A DNA stretch of 64,000 bases from Primulina eburnea (lineage: Eukaryota > Streptophyta > Magnoliopsida > Lamiales > Gesneriaceae). How positions within the stretch are numbered: position 1 is the stretch's first letter; each line of letters opens with the position of its first letter. The notes beneath the pieces were generated by a model that ran no database searches, was not told where the DNA came from, and worked only from the letters and a program-made list of their open reading frames with translations. The position numbers and the translations under genes were made by a program. Where the stretch lies: contig NW_027331416.1 in NCBI RefSeq assembly GCF_022965805.1, positions 114,317 through 178,316 on the forward strand. The letters run 5' to 3'. Positions 58,349-64,000 of the stretch are shown one piece after another.

Positions 58349-59964
58349 TGTGACACCCTGACCCGTTACAATTAAAATAATACAGCGGAATTTAAAATTT
58401 TCTTTCAAACGGAAGGAGTTTCAAAATACATTTTATAAAAGTGTTTACAAAATAACAACATGATCATTCCAATGACATAACAAAATACAAAATATCATTA
58501 GTGTGATCATGTTACAAAATGGTACAAAATAATCATCCTTCCAATCTTCGTATGCATATGACCCCCATCCACAGTCAACGTCCCGGTCCGTCGCTCTTAT
58601 CTGCATCACATGAAAATAACTGAAATGAGAATAAATCTCAGCAAGTGGAACTCTTACATAGCAATGATACATAGTATACTCTGTAAAACATGGCTTTTAA
58701 ATCATAAATACCATCGACTCTGAAACATGAATAACGTAGCAATAACTGTAGCAATAGCATAGCAATAGATAGCAATACGATGGTATTCTCTTTTCTCTGG
58801 TTGGATTGATATCAATAGTATCTGTGACTGTGGTTGCCAATATCCCATCGATATAAATCGATAACTGTGAGGGGATAAAAGCCTATGGTCGATGATCATC
58901 TAATTGCATGCAATGCTCTGACTATGATTAATCAATCCAATAAAACATTTGAATTCTCAATAACATTTAAAGCCGTCGTTTCGCAATCTCATAATATCTC
59001 TTGTATTCCCTTTTTAACAATAGTGAGACATCAATGCCTCCAATAGATAATCAATGAAATCGATACATAACAATGGATCAATGGAAGGGAATAACACTTT
59101 GAAACCTTTAAAACACAATACATATAACATCATGTGAGCAAAGGGATGAAATTCCACTTACAAACCAATAGAACACCTCCAACTATACTCTTGGTACACC
59201 ACCTACAACAATAATCCATAAATAACACCAATATCAAGACTAAATCCAAGAGTCCATGCTAAATAATCCATAGAACCATCAAAACATCAAATCCAAAATA
59301 ACCCTTAACTCGAAACCTCATTGGAATCGCACCAAAAACTTACCTAAGCTTCCTTATACCACGGAGAACGATGATCTCAAGTCGGAAATCCAAATAACTC
59401 CAAGAATCAAAGGTAGGAAGCTAAAGAAATGGAGAAAACCCTTGCCAAAAGGAGAGAAAAATCGAAAATGGAAGATAGGATAAGGTAGGTATGAAGTCAA
59501 CTCAATCAAAAAGGTACTAAATAACTCGCCCATACTTACACCGCGGGTGCGGTCACACAAGCACCGCGGATGCGCCATGCTCACGGCATTCCAAAATAAA
59601 TCCCATGCACGATCACCGCGGGTGCGGTGCTACAAATACCGCGGGTGCGGTCTCACCGCGGGTGCGGTCCTTGCACTGCCGCGGGTGCGGTGATGCCACG
59701 GCCCTCCAAATCCAAAATCATGAATAGTACACCGCGGGGGCACTCATCTAAGAGCGCGGGTGCACTCTACTCACGGCAATGAACAGCACAAACTCAACTA
59801 AAATCGATCCGAAACGCTGAAACGAACAATCAACACCAACTAATACCTCAAATAAATAATAACCAATAATACTATAGCCCAAAACACAACTATAAACGAC
59901 TAATCAAAAACCCAATAACACAATAAAGCTTAAACCGTACCGTACACCGGGCTCGGCTATTACA
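58349..59964 (-). repeat. B2 5' LTR (about 1616 bp)
   Basis: Complete TGTGACACCCTGACCC...GGCTATTACA. Palindromic cluster at 59540-59770. In the element sense it is followed by a weak TATA-like ttatttag near 59520. Contains the short inverted repeat tgagaataaatctca near 58627. Confidence 0.9.
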
Positions 59965-60607
59965 AACAAAAATAGAATCCCTACCCTTCTTAGTCCTAGG
60001 CAACCCCAAAATAAAGTCCATAGAAATGTCAATCCAAGTTCGTTTTATGAATAGCACGCAAAAGTGTTCCCAAAGTTCTATTGACAACTTCAGTTTGTCC
60101 ATCAGTTTGAGGATAACAAGTAGTAGAAACCAACAATTTTGTGTCACGTTTAGCCCATAAAGTCTTCCAAAAGTAACACAAAAATTTAACATCGCGACCA
60201 GAAACAATAGTCCTAGGCATGCCTTGCAACCTAACGACTTCTCTAAAGAACAAATCCGCAATGTTTGAAGCATCATCGGTTTTATGACAAGCTATAAAAT
60301 GTGCCAACTAAGAGAATCTATCCACAACAACAAAATAGAATTCCTCCCCTTCTTAGTCCTAGGCAACCCCAAAATATAGTCCATAGAAATGTCAATCCAA
60401 GTTCTTTTTAAGAATAGCACGCAAAAATATTCCCAAAGTTCTATTGACAACTTCAGTTTGTCCATCCGTTTGAGGATGACAAGTAGTAGAAAACAACAAT
60501 TTTGTGTCAAGTTTAGCCCATAAAGTCCTCCAAAAGTAACTCAAGAATTTAACATCGCGACCAGAAACAATAGTCCTAGGCATGCCATGCAACCTAACGA
60601 CTTTTCT
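59965..60607 (-). repeat. Integrase-derived satellite, block S3 (about 1.8 monomers)
   Basis: Resumes within the monomer at aacaaaaatagaatccc and stops at acgacttttct where the solo LTR begins. Same subtypes (accaacaattttg, then aaagtcctcc) as elsewhere. Confidence 0.93.
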
Positions 60608-60702
60608 TGTAAGGCTCGAGAATTATTCGTTGTCATTGATGTTAGACTTGTGGAAATAAGAATACATGAATTATGAGATTTTGAGCAGCAGGGCCGAAGC
60701 CA

Positions 60703-60935
60703 CATCGCACCCGCGGTGCTAGGACTACCGCCCCCGCGGTGTAGGTGATAGAAAATTGAGGGAAATGTGCGAACAGACACCGCACCCGCGGTGCTAGCAC
60801 GAGCGCACCCGCGGTGTGAGACCGCACCCGCGGTCATGTAAGGACCGCACCCGCGGTCTAGGTGCTGCAATGTTAGATTAATTCGCCGTGAGCACAGCGC
60901 ACCCGCGCTGTTAGTGTACCGCACCCGCGGTTATG
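60703..60935 (+). repeat. Palindromic GC minisatellite (ACCGCACCCGCGGT) in the solo LTR
   Basis: Same core word, and partly the same spacer (gccgtgagca, then gcgcacccgcg), as in family B LTRs read in their own sense. About nine copies and half-copies directly upstream of the TATA-like tataaat at 60964. Confidence 0.85.
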
Positions 60936-60963
60936 CGTGGCTTATGAAGAATAAACCATGTGT

Positions 60964-60970
60964 TATAAAT
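60964..60970 (+). promoter_or_regulatory. Putative TATA box of solo LTR
   Basis: tataaat within tgttataaatcatgc, about 30 bp after the palindromic cluster, the same arrangement as in the TR and family A LTRs. Confidence 0.5.
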
Positions 60971-61914
60971 CATGCAATATAGATTATGTGTCACCAACTC
61001 CTTTTGCTCAGATGATTCAGCCGAGAGGGAACTTCAAGGAGGGAGCTTCCATTTCTTTTGATCTTAGAGTGGTGATTGTACGAGATTTAGCCATTCGATT
61101 TGTGTTCCGAGGTAGGATTTGTACTCCTTACATCGACGGCTACAAGGTGACGTAAGTTTTATGTAATTCCAACATGTTTTGAATTATAGATGTTGGAGAA
61201 ATTGTAATATGTTAGTTATATTGTGTTCTTGAGGTATTGAGCATGGTATATTCGTAACCGCATCAAGAAACGGATGTTATTTGCTACGATTGTTAGTTTC
61301 CAGCATGTATATGATTTGACTAGAACTGCATGTGTTTAGAAATGTGGTTTCATAGAATATGAAACCCATATTTATTGCTTTCAGTATGATAGCATGTTTA
61401 TATGATTTGATTTAAATTGCATGCCTATCTGAAAGGAGTTGCATGCTTATTGTGATTTGATTTCATAGATTATGAAATCTATTACTTTGAATATGTTCAT
61501 GATAGCATGTTTTATGATTTAGATTGTTTATATACATGCTTACCATGTTTTATACTGGGATTTATTCTTACCGGAGTTATGCGGCTGTTGTCTTGTTTTG
61601 TATGTGTGCATGACAACAGGTGGGACTGGATCGGGGTCAAGAGGATGAGGAGAGAAGAAGAGTTAGCGTGGTGATTCCGGACTTACAGTAGATTTGGTTT
61701 ATTACTTGAACTTATTAACTGAACCTTTGACTTAGATTGTACAGTATTGTACTTTTATACTGAAATGTATTTTATACTGAAATTTATATTATTTAGATTC
61801 CATTACCTTCCGCATTTACATTTTAAAAAGAAAAATTTTGAGACCCTGTTTATCAGAATTGATAATTAAATCCCAACGACGATTAAGAAGATGATTAGCG
61901 TCCGGGTCCCCACA

Positions 61915-62941
61915 TGTGCCATCTTAGAGAATCTATCCACAACAACAAAAATAGAATCCCTACCCTTCTTAGTCCTAGGCAACCCCAAAATAAAGTCCAT
62001 AGAAATGTCAATCAAGTTCGTTTTAAGAATAGCACGCAAAAGTGTTCCCAAAGTTCTATTGACAACTTCAGTTTGTCCATCCGTTTGAGGATAACAAGTA
62101 GTAGAAACCAACACTTTTGTGCCAAGTTTAGCCCATAAAGTCTTCCAAAAGTAACACAAGAATTTAACATCGCGACCAGAAACAATAGTCCTAGGCATGC
62201 CATGCAACCTAACGACTTCTCTAAAGAACAAACCCGCCATTTTTGACGCATCATCGGTTTTATGACAAGCTATAAAATTTGCCAACTAAGAGAATCTATC
62301 CACAACAACAAAAATAGAATTCCTCCCCTTGTTAGTCCTAGGCAACCCCAAAATAACGTCCATAGAAATGTCAATCCAAGTTCTTTTTAAGAATAGCACG
62401 CAAAAGTGTTCCCAAAGTTCTATTGACAACTTCAGTTTGTCCATCCGTTTGAGGATGACAAGTAGTAGAAAACAACAATTTTGTGGCAAGTTTAGCCCAT
62501 AAAGTCCTCCAAAAGTAACTCAAGAATTTAACATCGCGACCAGAAACAATATTCCTTGGCATGCCATGCAACCTAACGACTTTTCTAAAGAAAAAATCCG
62601 CAATGTTTGAAGCATCATCGGTTTTATGACAATCTATAAAATGTGCCATCTTAGAGAATCTATCCACAACAACAAAAATAGAATCCCTCCCCTCCTTAGT
62701 CCTAGGCAACCCCAAAATAAAGTCAATAGAAATGTCAATCCAAGTTCTTTTTAAAAATAGCACGCAAAAGTGTTTCCGAAGTTCTATTGACAACTTCAGT
62801 TTGTCCATCCGTTTGAGGATGACAAGTAGTAGAAAACAATAATTTTGTGTCAGGTTTAGACCATAAATTCTTCCAAAAATAACTCAAGAATTTAACATCT
62901 TGAGCAGAAACAATAGTCCTAGACATGCCATGCAACCTAAC
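61915..62941 (-). repeat. Integrase-derived satellite, block S4 (about 2.8 monomers)
   Basis: Last satellite stretch in the window, with SGRD- and SAQD-type monomers. It shows somewhat more private substitutions than S1 and S2 (for example aacccgccatttttgacgc near 62230), as expected near an array edge. Ends at catgcaacctaac. Confidence 0.92.
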
Positions 62942-64000
62942 TGAAAGCGGACCGGTTACGGAGGCCGGAAACGCAACGGAAGCGAAAAATTAAATTTTAA
63001 GAGCAAAATTTCGGCCCCCACAAGAACATTGTGCAATATTTACAAAAATTAAACCATACATAGGAGGTTTAAGAAGATATACCTATCAACTTAAAGAAGT
63101 TGATGAATGGCACCAACTTGATTGTAGAACAACCAAGCTCTTGAAAGGAATGAAGAGTCTACAAGCTTCCCTTCTTGCTCCTAAATCAAGCCCACCACTT
63201 AGCAAGGCAAATCCCCTCAAAAATTGCACTAGAAAATTTTTGAGGATTTTTCAAAGAGAAATTTGTCTCCAAAAATGAAGAACAAAACTTGAGAGAAAAA
63301 TGAGAGAAAAATTGGTAGAAGATTTCGGCCAAGTGAGTGTATGAGTGAGTGGGAGACTAGCCTAGGTAGTTGTGAAAGTTGTCTCTCAAAAGTTGCATGT
63401 CTTTGGAATTTTTTTATTAAAAAGTAATCAACAACCTTTCACCTCCCAAGCATGCAAACCCTAGCATGTCTCACATATATTATATGGTTTTTTAACACAT
63501 TAAAAACCATAGACTAAATTTTATTATCTCAAACACATTTGAGATTAATTAAATATTACTTGATTTTACTCAAGTCCCACTAGTTAAATAATTATTTAAA
63601 TTGAGCTCTACTAGACTCAATATTATTTAATTAATTCAACACTTGAATTAATTTAATTATTTAGACTCTACTAGGTCCACTAGTGTTTAATTAATTCAAC
63701 ACTTGAATTAATTTAATTTAGTCTCCAATAATGTTCATGAAAATCACAATTTTCAACTACATTATTTACTTGGCCAATTTTAATCTTAGGAACACTTCCA
63801 TAAATTAAAATTTATATTTCTCTCTTAGAAGTCATACTTCTATTTTTCTTAACGCTTATAAACACATTTATAAGCCGTTCAACACATTGAACTATTTTAC
63901 TTCTCTTCGGGATTTACTAAGCAAGTACTTGTGTGGCCCTCAATGGTTCATTGATACAACTAGCCGTGGGTTCACATCTCAATGTGATTCGGACTAAACA
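62942..64000. mobile_element. Non-satellite flank, probable LTR of another retroelement
   Basis: Begins TGAAAGCGGACCGG exactly where satellite ends, and the last bases of the window are ctaaaca, so the stretch could be a TG...CA LTR of about 1059 bp or part of one. Near its left end it has cgcaacggaagcgaaaaa, resembling the cagcggaa words near the PBS-side tips of the other LTRs here. It is AT-rich with tandem-like words (ttaattcaacacttgaatta twice near 63635 and 63695). No protein-coding frame is visible. A minus-strand copia-type LTR is a guess. Internal sequence or a second copy beyond the window would settle it. Confidence 0.4.

Larger units (their letters stand above)
52171..59964 (-). 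mobile_element. B2: nearly intact Tekay/Del-like chromovirus
   Basis: A minus-strand element of about 7.8 kb. 3' LTR 52172-53772, PPT 53773-53786, gag-pol 53881-58215, PBS 58332-58343, 5' LTR 58349-59964. The LTRs differ at roughly 15-20 positions over 1600 bp by eye. No TSD is found: the satellite stops after tgtgccatta on the left and resumes about 25 bp further along the monomer on the right, and the left LTR tip lacks about 15 bp. The insertion edge was therefore trimmed. It is the only element here with a full-length polyprotein. Confidence 0.92.
60608..61914 (+). mobile_element. Solo LTR related to family A (1307 bp), plus strand
   Basis: TGTAAGGCTCGAG...GCGTCCGGGTCCCCACA. Its ends and a block at 61565-61625 match family A LTRs, but it is shorter and its U3 cluster is different: about nine copies of the caccgcacccgcggtg type at 60703-60935, the motif of family B. 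A TATA-like tataaat lies at 60964-60970. The satellite breaks at acgacttttct on the left and resumes at tgtgccatctta on the right, leaving about 70 bp of monomer missing and no TSD. It is therefore not a simple solo LTR. It may come from recombination between two different insertions, or be an insertion with a flanking deletion. Confidence 0.82.

Noticed and set aside
52171..59964. TSD for B2
   Set aside because: The five bases on either side do not match and the left LTR tip is trimmed. I could not claim a duplication.
8305..62941. Satellite as a simple multimer of element C integrase
   Set aside because: About 16 percent base divergence, mostly silent, plus the fixed Asp-to-Gly change show that element C is a relative and not the direct source.

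Overview
The window looks like plant nuclear heterochromatin, probably from a flowering plant. Everything I can recognise is either LTR retrotransposon sequence primed by initiator methionine tRNA (repeated PBS TGGTATCAGAGC) or a tandem satellite. I found no host gene, rRNA, tRNA or microbial feature. The species cannot be named from the sequence.

The backbone is one satellite array of about 24.7 kb (roughly 68 monomers of 364 bp). It lies in four stretches (8305-18057 plus 23008-23686, 39567-52170, 59965-60607, 61915-62941), always in the same orientation. Each monomer is the catalytic core of a Ty3/gypsy integrase, read on the minus strand. It runs from just before the first catalytic Asp to just past the catalytic Glu, closed head to tail. 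The closest relative in the window is the integrase of the element at 30860-37924, which has hallmarks of the CRM (centromeric retrotransposon) clade: PPT inside the coding frame, pol ORF running into the 3' LTR, and LTR tip TGATG. Every monomer I could read has lost the second catalytic Asp, which points to a single founder. Monomers fall into subtypes arranged in higher-order repeats of about 2546 bp (7 monomers) and 2178 bp (6 monomers), the organisation typical of centromeric satellites. This CRM-integrase-derived satellite is the best candidate for an undescribed system here.

Layout, left to right. (1) 1-8304: tandem copies of a minus-strand non-autonomous LTR element that encodes only Gag (TR-GAG type, family A). 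(2) 8305-18057: satellite. (3) 18058-23007: a very recent non-coding element with three LTRs and two internal regions, with a perfect 5-bp TSD. (4) 23008-23686: satellite. (5) 23687-39566: a Tekay/Del-like chromovirus (B1), itself hit by a family-A solo LTR (25215-27253) and by the CRM-like element C (30860-37924). (6) 39567-52170: satellite. (7) 52171-59964: a second, nearly intact chromovirus (B2). (8) 59965-60607 satellite, 60608-61914 a family-A-related solo LTR, 61915-62941 satellite. (9) 62942-64000: non-satellite sequence, probably another LTR.

A second theme is that most LTR families here carry a cluster of short GC-rich palindromic repeats in U3. In families A and TR and in the 60608 solo LTR the cluster sits directly before a TATA-like box. 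The core words differ between families, except that family B and the solo LTR at 60608 share the same motif and some flanking sequence. The autonomous B2 could in principle supply proteins to the non-autonomous elements, but nothing in the sequence proves such pairing.
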